Below, in pieces: positions 17,146 to 24,539 of a DNA stretch of 64,000 nucleotides (position 1 is the stretch's first letter; each line of letters starts with the position of its first letter). The notes under the pieces are model-generated. The model worked only from the letters and a program-made list of their open reading frames with translations, searched no databases and was not told the DNA's origin. The translations under genes were made by a program, and so were the position numbers. Source of the DNA: Arthrobacter livingstonensis (GTDB taxonomy: Bacteria; Actinomycetota; Actinomycetes; Actinomycetales; Micrococcaceae); assembly GCF_003219815.1 (NCBI RefSeq), contig NZ_QJVD01000012.1, forward strand, positions 62,001 to 126,000, in the 5' to 3' direction.

Positions 17146-18171
17146 ATGAAGGTTGAATCGTGGGAAATTGAAACGGTGGATTACCACACGGCGGGCGAGC
17201 CGTTTCGGATTGTGCCGGCGCCGCCGTTCATGGTTCCCGGCGCCACCGTGCTCGAACGGCGAGAAAACGCGATGACGGGCGATGCCGACAAGCTGCGGCA
17301 GCTGCTGGTCAACGAACCCCGCGGACACGCGGACATGTACGGCGGCTTCATTGTCCCGCCCAACGATCCCGGCGCCCACTTCGGCGTGCTGTTCTGGCAC
17401 AAGGACGGCTTTTCGACGGCCTGCGGGCACGGGACCATCGCCCTCGGCGCCTGGGCGGTGCGCAGCGGCCTAATCCGTACGGCGAACGACGGCGTCACGG
17501 ACGTTGTCATTGACGTGCCGTCCGGGCGGGTCACGGCCCGGGTGGTGAAAATTGGCGGGCTTATCGAGAAGGTCACCTTCCGCAACGTCCCTTCCTATGT
17601 GGTGGCCCGCGGCATCGAGGTGAAAACCGCGGACTTTGGAAGGCTGCGCGTCGACGTGCTCTGGGGCGGGGCGCTGTACGCCGCACTGCCGGCACGGGAA
17701 GCGGGACTGGACGTCACGCCGTCGAACCTCCACCGGCTCATCAACGCCGGCCGCCAGGTGAAGGCCGCGCTCGCCGACCACCCGGCCGCCCACCACCCCA
17801 GCGACACCCGGCTGGACGGGATTTACGGCACCATCTTCCATGAGCCGGTGGGCCCGGACAGCGGACTGGCCCTGACGGGGGCGCTGGCGCAGCGCAACGT
17901 GACGATTTTCGCCGACGGGCAGGTGGACCGCTCGCCGTGCGGTTCCGGGACGGCGGCGCGCATGGCTGCGCTGACAGACTCCGGCGAGCTCGCGTACGGG
18001 GACGTGCTGGACCACTTTTCCATTATCGACTCGCACTTCACGGCCGAGGTGGTGGACCATTCCGAGGACGGGGTGGTGGTGGAAGTGTCGGGGCGCGCTT
18101 TCCCCGTGGGCGAGGGCAAGTTCACCCTGGAGGCCGACGACGAACTGGGCCTGGGGTTCGTGTTGCGGTAA
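17146..18171 (+). CDS. Proline racemase-family protein (3- or 4-hydroxyproline epimerase-type), paralog 1
   Basis: A 341-residue member of the PrpF/proline racemase fold. Both catalytic cysteines are in place: Cys93 in TACGHGT and Cys265 in DRSPCGSGTAARMA. Retention of both argues for racemase/epimerase chemistry rather than the 3-hydroxyproline dehydratase subgroup, where the second Cys is replaced. The first motif has Ala rather than Met before Cys93, and the protein differs substantially from paralog 2 at 23538. The ATG 17146 has a GGGAGAGGG site. It ends the importer operon, just before the bacteriocin insert. Confidence 0.88.
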   Translation: MKVESWEIETVDYHTAGEPFRIVPAPPFMVPGATVLERRENAMTGDADKLRQLLVNEPRGHADMYGGFIVPPNDPGAHFGVLFWHKDGFSTACGHGTIALGAWAVRSGLIRTANDGVTDVVIDVPSGRVTARVVKIGGLIEKVTFRNVPSYVVARGIEVKTADFGRLRVDVLWGGALYAALPAREAGLDVTPSNLHRLINAGRQVKAALADHPAAHHPSDTRLDGIYGTIFHEPVGPDSGLALTGALAQRNVTIFADGQVDRSPCGSGTAARMAALTDSGELAYGDVLDHFSIIDSHFTAEVVDHSEDGVVVEVSGRAFPVGEGKFTLEADDELGLGFVLR

Positions 18172-18310
18172 AGCCGCAGCCAGGCTTGCGGCAGGCAGAT
18201 GCCTGATGGAGTCAAGTGCGATTCCCAGCTCGGAGGCTTTCGTCATGTTCGCGGCCCGCGACATTGAAGCTCACAACAGTCCCGTTTGTGTCATACCGAA
18301 TTTACAAAAA

Positions 18311-18340
18311 TTGACATGCGTGACCGAAGTGTGTCATATT
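18311..18340 (+). promoter_or_regulatory. Promoter upstream of the bacteriocin precursor
   Basis: TTGACA (18311-18316) and CATATT (18335-18340) with an 18-base spacer. The box TGTGTCATATT resembles the promoter and GntR-like site at 12135-12148, and another TGTGTCATA lies at 18287-18295. The precursor start codon is 53 bases downstream of the -10 box. Confidence 0.5.
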
Positions 18341-18392
18341 TTTCAAACGAATGGAGATACTATTCGCGACTCACACTGAATTGGGGTTCATT

Positions 18393-18668
18393 ATGGAAAC
18401 AAGCACGTACGCATCAAAGCGTTCCATTGCTGTTGCGGGGTTGATCAGTTTCGTCGGCATCGCCTTCGCGACGGTCAGTGTCATGTACGTTGCCGGCATG
18501 TTCGGCATCTCGGCGTCGCTCGCCGGCCAGATCGTCAGTGCAGTTGAAGTTGGAGGCATCGCTCTTGCGATTGTCATGGGGCTGTTGAGCGGTGGCGTTG
18601 GTGCTGCGGCTGTTGCGACGGCCCGATGGGCGATTGCTCGATGGGGCAGAAACATCGCCATTGCCTGA
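18393..18668 (+). CDS. Putative circular bacteriocin precursor (AS-48/circularin/uberolysin-like)
   Basis: A 91-residue peptide with a leader of about 32 residues (basic stretch SKRS, then hydrophobic) and a hydrophobic core rich in Gly, Ala, Val and Ile. The core VAGMFGISASLAGQIVSAVE followed by VGG parallels circularin A (VAGALGVQ..AATTIVNVI) and AS-48 (EFGIPAAVAGTVLNVVEAGG). It continues with GLLSGGVGA and a cationic end, ARWAIARWGRNIAIA. Cleavage before Val33 would give a 59-residue product, within the range known for this class (about 58-70). An alternative in-frame ATG at 18351 lacks a ribosome site. The downstream genes match circular bacteriocin machinery. Antimicrobial activity is inferred. 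Confidence 0.78.
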   Translation: METSTYASKRSIAVAGLISFVGIAFATVSVMYVAGMFGISASLAGQIVSAVEVGGIALAIVMGLLSGGVGAAAVATARWAIARWGRNIAIA

Positions 18669-18714
18669 CCTTCCTTCCCAAAGCTGACCGGCCATGGGTG
18701 CCAAGGAGAGCAGC

Positions 18715-19245
18715 ATGTATACACGTTTAGGTGCCACTGCGCTTTCCTTGGTACTCATGGTCGGCGGGATCGCCATTGGCTTCCAGACTGATCTCGCCAG
18801 CGCAATAGTGCTGGACCGCAATGGCATAGCACAAGAATCCTGGGGTGCGGTCTTTCTCGGGGTCATCATTTCTAACGGTCCAGCGCTATGCCTAGTCTAT
18901 GGAGGCGTTCTGAGCGGTGGACTCCTGACACTCATCGCCTGGCCCATAATTTCGATCTACATTGGCTCGACAATGCGAACAGGGATCAACATTATGGGTG
19001 TAGAAGGTGTAGCCGGAGCGATTTGGGCATACGCGCCCGTTGAATTCGTGGCGCTGGCCCTAGCTGCCGCAGCCGGAATGATGCCAGTTGCCGCAGCCGT
19101 TTGGGCCTCCCTATCGACCGGGGGCTCAAACCGTCCCTTACGGGCCTATCTCAATGAGTTTCCACACACGCTAAGGTTCTTCGGTATCGCTGTAGTTACA
19201 CTCCTTGCGGCCGCAGCAATTGAAGCGTTCGTCATCACAAACTGA
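18715..19245 (+). CDS. SpoIIM/DUF95-like membrane protein of the bacteriocin locus
   Basis: A 176-residue integral membrane protein with about five hydrophobic segments. The patterns FLGVIISNGPALCLVYGG and APVEFVALALAAAAGM match the stage II sporulation protein M (DUF95) family. Homologues without any sporulation role are standard partners of circular bacteriocin precursors (the CirC/As-48C type), implicated in maturation, export or self-protection. The ATG 18715 follows AAGGAG by seven bases. It is 46 bases downstream of the precursor gene, so probably in the same transcript. Confidence 0.72.
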   Translation: MYTRLGATALSLVLMVGGIAIGFQTDLASAIVLDRNGIAQESWGAVFLGVIISNGPALCLVYGGVLSGGLLTLIAWPIISIYIGSTMRTGINIMGVEGVAGAIWAYAPVEFVALALAAAAGMMPVAAAVWASLSTGGSNRPLRAYLNEFPHTLRFFGIAVVTLLAAAAIEAFVITN

Positions 19246-19264
19246 TAGCAGAGAGGCGCACTCC

Positions 19265-19858
19265 TTGGGGAATTCAAAGAACAACACCACGACTCCAATC
19301 CTTTCTCCCGTTCCTGCTGACGCCGTGAAGGGCCGTTTCCAGAGAAATACGAGCCCCACTTGGTGGGTGCTTGCGTTTCTGGCGGTTCTCTTCATCCTCG
19401 TTTTCCGTTTGCAACTGCTTCAGCCCGAAGTGGCGGCCCGAGTTGCGGCTTCAGCCGCTGCAGTGAATATCGAGGATGATTCGGTGGTAGGTCTGGCGAC
19501 GGGCATAGGCTCGTATCTGGGCATCATTCTGTCGGCAGCTTTTACATCCGTCTACTTCTCAGTGGCCTCGACAATCGAATCTCGAGTCCTGCCTGGCCTC
19601 AAACGTGGGCGGGGTCGACTTCAGGTTGGTCTGCTGGGGGCCGTCTCCATCGTTTCACTTGTAGGAATTCAGCTGTTTAGTCTGCTGGCCGGACTTCAAT
19701 CGCCCAAAGCGCATTGGGGGAGCTACCTGTTTGTGTTGGCCATTGCCGCTGCTGTTCCGCTGTGGTTCCACTCGATATGGTCGGGGCTCAGTCGTGCCGT
19801 AATTGTGTGGATGTTTGGCATTTCCGTCGTAATTGCCGCCACATCGCTTCTCTTTTAG
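19265..19858 (+). CDS. Membrane protein of unknown function, bacteriocin locus
   Basis: A 197-residue protein with a polar N-terminal 35 residues and about five membrane segments (WWVLAFLAVLFILVF; GIGSYLGIILSAAFTSVYF; VGLLGAVSIVSLVGIQLF; YLFVLAIAAAVPLWF; VIVWMFGISVVIAATSL). I choose the TTG at 19265 because GAGAGG lies eight bases before it and it clears the preceding stop at 19245; a longer frame overlapping the upstream gene exists. I do not recognise the family. Position between the SpoIIM-like and transporter genes suggests a role in maturation, secretion or immunity. GC is visibly lower than in the flanks. Confidence 0.65.
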   Translation: MGNSKNNTTTPILSPVPADAVKGRFQRNTSPTWWVLAFLAVLFILVFRLQLLQPEVAARVAASAAAVNIEDDSVVGLATGIGSYLGIILSAAFTSVYFSVASTIESRVLPGLKRGRGRLQVGLLGAVSIVSLVGIQLFSLLAGLQSPKAHWGSYLFVLAIAAAVPLWFHSIWSGLSRAVIVWMFGISVVIAATSLLF

Positions 19859-19870
19859 ACAGGATTATTC

Positions 19871-20233
19871 ATGGTCTACTTTTCAAAATTCCGCAGCTGG
19901 GGCATCCGGCTCGTTGCCTCATTCGTCGGCGTGAGTCTCTTGCTCACTTTTGGTTTTGGTAATCGCGGAAATGCCGTTGTTTGGGGAGCTGCCATAGTGG
20001 CGATCATAGCCATCTTGGTATTGGTACTTCTTCGGCACCGCGGCACTAGGATCAGCGCCACGCTCTTTTTGCTTGCCGGTATCAGTGGCGCAGTGTTTGC
20101 CTCCGGCGCCGGTCTGGGTTGGCCGGCGGCCCTTCCCCTCTGGCTCTGGATTGCCACAGCGCTCGGGCTGGCCACCGTGGGAATTGTTGAGGATGCGGAC
20201 ACGACTCAAACACGATCAACCAGCAGGCTGTGA
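19871..20233 (+). CDS. Small four-helix membrane protein, candidate immunity protein
   Basis: A 120-residue hydrophobic protein with a basic N-terminus (FSKFRSWGIRL) and about four membrane segments, ending in a short polar tail (EDADTTQTRSTSRL). It begins 12 bases after the previous gene. I recognise no family. In characterised circular bacteriocin loci a small, basic, membrane-spanning protein gives self-immunity; those are often shorter, so this is a position-based candidate only. Hand counting the 60 bases 19861-19920 gave 50% GC, far below the flanking genes. Confidence 0.6.
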   Translation: MVYFSKFRSWGIRLVASFVGVSLLLTFGFGNRGNAVVWGAAIVAIIAILVLVLLRHRGTRISATLFLLAGISGAVFASGAGLGWPAALPLWLWIATALGLATVGIVEDADTTQTRSTSRL

Positions 20234-20236
20234 AGA

Positions 20237-21751
20237 GTGTCCGGGGGACGTTCCGCGGCGACTGCTTTCGCCGGAGTTCGAATACTCTCCGCCCTGGGGT
20301 GGCGCGTATCAGTGAAACTTCTCATCTGGGTCGGAGCCACGCTTGCAGTTTGCGCGGCCATCGTTGTCTTCGCGCTGTCCTTGATCTTGTGCCGTGCCAT
20401 CCTTGTTGCCAAAGACGTTGGTCACATATCCAGGATTCTGGACGACGGAGCTCTGGTTTCAGCTCTCGCTGTGGCCGCGTGCGCCTATATTGGCATCGGG
20501 ACTTGTGCCCGAGAATTGCTGAGCGCACGGCGCTTTTCCGTCCGGTTCAGTCCCAACAGGGGCCTGTTCCGTGCACTCGATATTTCGATGCGAGACGTTT
20601 TCCTAGTCGAATATGGCCCCCGCGCGATTCTCATTTTGTTGATGACCTTGGCCATCTGTGCTGGAAGTGCTCTCGCACTCTCAACTAATGGCGGGGCGGC
20701 TGAATCTGGGGGACGACTTTTGTGGGTTGTTCCGGCCGTAGTCGTGTCAGCTTGGCTGGTGCTTTGCACGTATTTGGCGTCACATGATCCTCGTCCGAAA
20801 TCGGCCCGGACGTCGTGGCTATTGCGACTGACCGGAGGCCTGCTGGCTTGGGGCCCGGCCTTTGGACTCGCTCTGGTGCTCTCTTCTGGCCTAAATACAT
20901 CGATTGCAGGACCTGTGCCCCGATTACCTTCTTCTGCGGTAGCTGGGTCTGTTGTTGTCGCGACGGCATTCGTCCTGCTGTGCGTGGGTGCGGTCGTGCG
21001 GAACCTCAGATGCATGGCCCGCGACTCGTTTGCCCTCGGAACTGTCGGCCCCATGCCCCATCGTTCACCGCTTCGGAACTGGAATCCGAAGACGTTGAGC
21101 ATGTTCTTCCTCATACGCAACATAACGGGGACCAGGAATTTTGGGATCTTAAAAGGAATTGCCACCGGTCTCGGCCTCCTCGGCGCGGCGGCCCTAGGCT
21201 TCAGGATGGGTGGTATCCACTTGGAAGCCGTGGGGATGACTCCGCAAATTCTGAATATCCTCAATTTCTTGCTATTCACGCTCGCCGTGATTGCCATTGA
21301 AGTCATTGCCAAGGACAACAGCCCAATTTCCCTCCTTCCACGTCTGCGATTTCTTTGGGAGTCCGGCCTCTCGTCCCGGTTTCTAGCCGCATCGGTTCTT
21401 CTTGTCCTTGGCCTGTTGGTATCCCTGCTGCTCATTCCACCGTTTGCTCTCCTGGCCTGGGCCACTTTGGGTGTCCTTCCGTGGGCGGGGCTCCTGATCC
21501 CGTGGGGCGCCATGATGGCGAGTCTGGCTGGAGGCACTATCAGTAAGGCCAGTGTCCTTCAGCCCGACGGGTCCTCAGAACCGTCTTTGGCGGCAGCCCT
21601 CATTTCAGTTGCACTTGCCCTCCCCTGCCTGGGGCTGGCCACCCTGTCGGCGCCCGGACCGGCTGCAGGTTTTTTATACGTCGTCCTATTGTCAGGAGCG
21701 AGCGCACTATGCCTACGCCACAGAATTCAGCAACAGCCATCGCATTCGTAG
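20237..21751 (+). CDS. Large multi-spanning membrane protein (CirB/As-48B-like role or ABC permease)
   Basis: Up to 504 residues with about ten to twelve hydrophobic segments and few long loops. It begins three bases after the previous stop at a GTG; a second GTG at 20312, behind GGGGTGG, would give 479 residues starting MKLLIWVGATLAV. It overlaps the ABC ATPase gene by 43 bases, indicating coupled translation. Its size and layout fit either the big membrane protein of circular bacteriocin loci (about 500-560 residues) or an ABC-2 type exporter permease partnered with the ATPase. I see no diagnostic motif to separate these. Confidence 0.68.
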   Translation: MSGGRSAATAFAGVRILSALGWRVSVKLLIWVGATLAVCAAIVVFALSLILCRAILVAKDVGHISRILDDGALVSALAVAACAYIGIGTCARELLSARRFSVRFSPNRGLFRALDISMRDVFLVEYGPRAILILLMTLAICAGSALALSTNGGAAESGGRLLWVVPAVVVSAWLVLCTYLASHDPRPKSARTSWLLRLTGGLLAWGPAFGLALVLSSGLNTSIAGPVPRLPSSAVAGSVVVATAFVLLCVGAVVRNLRCMARDSFALGTVGPMPHRSPLRNWNPKTLSMFFLIRNITGTRNFGILKGIATGLGLLGAAALGFRMGGIHLEAVGMTPQILNILNFLLFTLAVIAIEVIAKDNSPISLLPRLRFLWESGLSSRFLAASVLLVLGLLVSLLLIPPFALLAWATLGVLPWAGLLIPWGAMMASLAGGTISKASVLQPDGSSEPSLAAALISVALALPCLGLATLSAPGPAAGFLYVVLLSGASALCLRHRIQQQPSHS

Positions 21752-22395
21752 GGGTCACTGTGGGCTACGAGAAAGGGAAACCTGTTCTAACGAACGCCGA
21801 TCTTTCGCTTGCCGGTCCAGGACTCTTTCATCTTCAGGGGCCTAACGGTTCCGGAAAGTCAACGTTTGTGGAATTGGCAAGCGGATATTTGCGCCCATCG
21901 AAGGGAGTCGTCGAGGTCTTCGGTTCGCAGGCGAACAGTCCGGTGGCGCGAGACCACAGGAGGGTGTGCCGTGCGGAACCGGCATTGTTTCCTTCCATGA
22001 CCGTCCACGACCACATTGTCCTTGCCTGCATTGCCAGAGATGCCGACAAGTCGGTCGCTCTGGCGCGAGCGGAACGGCTGGGTGTGGGGCCTTGGCTCAA
22101 CGAAAATGCCGGCAACTTGTCCACGGGAAACCGGCGGAAACTTTGGTACGTGATGAGCACTGTCGGCGCTTTCGATCTGGCGATTCTCGACGAACCATTC
22201 AATGGACTAGACGAGGACGGGCTAAGGGAAGTTTCCGACGAGATACTGTCCTGGTCGGACAAGGCAGCCGTTGTCCTCATTGCGCACTCCCTACCCGGCG
22301 TGCTCGCCCGTGCCGCACCGGTGTTCATGACGGATCTGAACACTTCAGTTTCGGTGCAACGCTCGGGAAGTCACTCTGGCACGGATCGCGCTTGA
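21709..22395 (+). CDS. ABC transporter ATP-binding protein of the bacteriocin locus
   Basis: A 228-residue ABC ATPase. Walker A is GPNGSGKST (about residues 44-52), the signature is NLSTGNRRK, a variant of LSGGQ, Walker B is LAILDEPFNGLD and the H-loop His occurs in LIAHS. This size and the LSTGNRRK-type signature are usual for ATPases of peptide and bacteriocin exporters of the ABC-2 type. It probably powers export or immunity with the 504-residue membrane protein whose gene it overlaps. It is the last gene of the insert; hydroxyproline genes resume 225 bases later. Confidence 0.85.
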   Translation: MPTPQNSATAIAFVGVTVGYEKGKPVLTNADLSLAGPGLFHLQGPNGSGKSTFVELASGYLRPSKGVVEVFGSQANSPVARDHRRVCRAEPALFPSMTVHDHIVLACIARDADKSVALARAERLGVGPWLNENAGNLSTGNRRKLWYVMSTVGAFDLAILDEPFNGLDEDGLREVSDEILSWSDKAAVVLIAHSLPGVLARAAPVFMTDLNTSVSVQRSGSHSGTDRA

Positions 22396-22553
22396 TTCTC
22401 GCGCCAACCTTTGGGAATTGGAGGTCGAGGGGGGTGCACCACCAGACTCTGGGATGATGGTGGACCGGGTTGTGGCGGTCGTACACCTCACTGATTTGCC
22501 GCTACATGCGGTGGGCTTAGCCGCTGACGGGCGCCAATGCAGGCACTAGTATT

Positions 22554-22567
22554 ATGTGACATTGTAC
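22554..22567 (+). promoter_or_regulatory. GntR-like site upstream of the DapA-family gene
   Basis: ATGTGACATTGTAC; read on the other strand it aligns without gaps with the sites at 27274 and 28414 (common core TA-A-AT-T-ACAT). It sits 54 bases before the start of the deaminase gene. Confidence 0.5.
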
Positions 22568-22620
22568 TGTTATGCTGAGAGCAGTCGCTTACCTGTTAAT
22601 TAGTGGCAAAGGAGCCTCTC

Positions 22621-23526
22621 ATGACAACCCGCACCCAGCCCTGGCAGGGCATCCACGTGGCGACTGCCCTGGCGTTCAATGATGACGGCAGCGTGGACCA
22701 CGCATCCTTTGGCGATCATGTGGCCTGGCTGGCCGAGAACGGCTGCGACGGCGTGTGCCCGAACGGCTCCCTGGGCGAGTACCAGACATTGACGGCCGAG
22801 GAGCGGGCCAAGGTGGTCGAAACCGCCGTCGCCGCCTCCCCGGAAGGCTTCACCGTGATGCCGGGCGTTGCAGCGTACGGCGCCGACGAATCCCGCCGCT
22901 GGGCCGAGCAGGCCCGCGACGCCGGTGCCGCCTCGGTGCTGGCCCTGCCGCCCAACACCTTCAAGGCCGATGATGACACCGTGGTGGCGCACTACCGGGA
23001 GGTCGCGAAGGCGGGGCTGCCCGTGGTGGCCTACAACAACCCGTACGACACGAAGGTGGACCTGGTGCCGTCACTGCTGGCGCGCCTGCATGAAGAAGGC
23101 TTGATCGTGGCCGTGAAGGAATTCACCGGGGATGTACGCCGCGCCTATGAGATCGCGGAACTGGCACCGGAGCTGGATTTGCTGGTTGGTTCCGACGACG
23201 TCCTCCTGGAGCTGGGCCTGGCCGGGGCCGTCGGCTGGATTGCAGGCTACCCCAACGCAATTCCGCAAAGCACCGTGGAGCTGTACAAGCTGGCGACCAG
23301 CGGCGTGGCGGAGGACATCATGGCGGCGCTGCCCATCTACCGCGACCTCCACCCGCTGCTTCGCTGGGACTCCAAGCCCGAATTTGTCCAGTCGATCAAG
23401 CTGTCCATGGACCTTGCCGGGCGAAAGGGCGGCGCCTGCCGCCAACCGCGCCTGCCGCTGCCGGCCGAACTGGCTGCCCGGATCACCGCCGACACCCGGG
23501 CCGTGCTGGCCAAGGGCTACAAGTAA
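22621..23526 (+). CDS. DapA-family 1-pyrroline-4-hydroxy-2-carboxylate deaminase
   Basis: A 301-residue class I aldolase-fold protein of the dihydrodipicolinate synthase family. The Schiff-base lysine is Lys166 (VAVKEFTGD), with Tyr138 in AYNNPY as its usual partner, and the N-terminal CPNGSLGEYQTLT replaces the GTTGE motif of true DapA. Next to a hydroxyproline epimerase and dehydrogenase, it most likely deaminates the cyclic imine to 2-oxoglutarate semialdehyde. The ATG 22621 has AAAGGAG six bases upstream; a GTG at 22603 is less likely. It starts an operon continuing to 27272. Confidence 0.88.
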   Translation: MTTRTQPWQGIHVATALAFNDDGSVDHASFGDHVAWLAENGCDGVCPNGSLGEYQTLTAEERAKVVETAVAASPEGFTVMPGVAAYGADESRRWAEQARDAGAASVLALPPNTFKADDDTVVAHYREVAKAGLPVVAYNNPYDTKVDLVPSLLARLHEEGLIVAVKEFTGDVRRAYEIAELAPELDLLVGSDDVLLELGLAGAVGWIAGYPNAIPQSTVELYKLATSGVAEDIMAALPIYRDLHPLLRWDSKPEFVQSIKLSMDLAGRKGGACRQPRLPLPAELAARITADTRAVLAKGYK

Positions 23527-23537
23527 AGGAATAGTCC

Positions 23538-24539
23538 ATGCGCTCCAAGCGGGTCTTCCACTCCGTGGAATCCCACACCGAGGGAATGCCCACCCGCGTC
23601 ATCACCGGCGGTGTGGGCACCATCCCCGGAGCCACGATGGCCGAGCGCCGCCAGTGGTTCATGGACAACAGCGACGACGTCCGAACCCTGCTGATGTACG
23701 AGCCCCGCGGCCACGCATCCATGAGCGGCGCCATCCTGCAGCCGCCCACCCGGCCCGACGCCGACTACGGCGTCCTGTTCATTGAGGTCTCCGGACTGCT
23801 GCCCATGTGCGGGCACGGGACCATCGGCGTGGCCACCGTGCTGGTGGAAACCGGCATGGTCCCGGTGGTGGAGCCGGTGACCACCATCCGGCTGGACACC
23901 CCGGCCGGCCTCGTCATCGCCGAGGTCGCGGTGGAGGGCGGTGCGGCAAAGTCCGTCACCATCCGCAACGTCCCATCGTTTTCGCTGGCCCTGGACCAAA
24001 GGGTGGGCGTGGAAGGCATTGGCGAGGTCCGTTACGACATGGCCTTTGGCGGCAACTTTTACGCCATCGTGGAGCTGGCCGAACTGGAACTGCCCTTCGA
24101 CCGTGCGGAGAAGGACCGGCTGCTGGATGCCGGCCTGAAGATCATGGCCGCCATCAACACCCAAAATCCGCCGGTGCACCCGGAGCGGGCCGACATCAGC
24201 GGCTGCCACCACGTGTGTTTATTGGCCCCCGGCTCCACGGCCAAACATTCGCGCCACGCCATGACCATCTACCCGGGCTGGTTTGACCGCTCACCGTGCG
24301 GCACGGGCACCAGCGCGCGCATGGCCCAGCTGCACGCCCGCGGCGCACTGGCCCTCAACACCGACTTCGTGAATGAATCCTTCATCGGCACGCAGTTCAC
24401 CGGCCGGCTGGTGGAAGAAACCACGGTGGGCGGGCTGCCCGCCGTCGTCCCCACCATCACTGGGCGGGCCTGGGTGACGGGCACCGCCCAGTATCACCTG
24501 GACCCCGACGACCCCTTCCAGGCCGGGTTCCTGTTATGA
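23538..24539 (+). CDS. 4-hydroxyproline 2-epimerase (proline racemase family), paralog 2
   Basis: A 333-residue proline racemase-family enzyme with both catalytic cysteines: Cys91 in MCGHGT and Cys254 in DRSPCGTGTSARMA. It begins MRSKRVFHSVESHTEGMP, the standard N-terminal start of 4-hydroxyproline epimerases, which convert trans-4-hydroxy-L-proline to cis-4-hydroxy-D-proline. It follows the deaminase by 11 bases and overlaps the aconitase X gene by four. This paralog is closer to textbook epimerases than the one at 17146, so it is the better candidate for the 4-hydroxyproline route. Confidence 0.9.
   Translation: MRSKRVFHSVESHTEGMPTRVITGGVGTIPGATMAERRQWFMDNSDDVRTLLMYEPRGHASMSGAILQPPTRPDADYGVLFIEVSGLLPMCGHGTIGVATVLVETGMVPVVEPVTTIRLDTPAGLVIAEVAVEGGAAKSVTIRNVPSFSLALDQRVGVEGIGEVRYDMAFGGNFYAIVELAELELPFDRAEKDRLLDAGLKIMAAINTQNPPVHPERADISGCHHVCLLAPGSTAKHSRHAMTIYPGWFDRSPCGTGTSARMAQLHARGALALNTDFVNESFIGTQFTGRLVEETTVGGLPAVVPTITGRAWVTGTAQYHLDPDDPFQAGFLL

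Noticed and set aside
17146-18171. Trans-3-hydroxyproline dehydratase as the function of paralog 1
   Set aside because: That subgroup lacks the second catalytic cysteine, whereas Cys265 is present here; an epimerase is more likely.
18715-19245. SpoIIM-like protein as evidence of sporulation
   Set aside because: The DUF95 family occurs widely in non-sporulating bacteria and its neighbours are bacteriocin-type genes.
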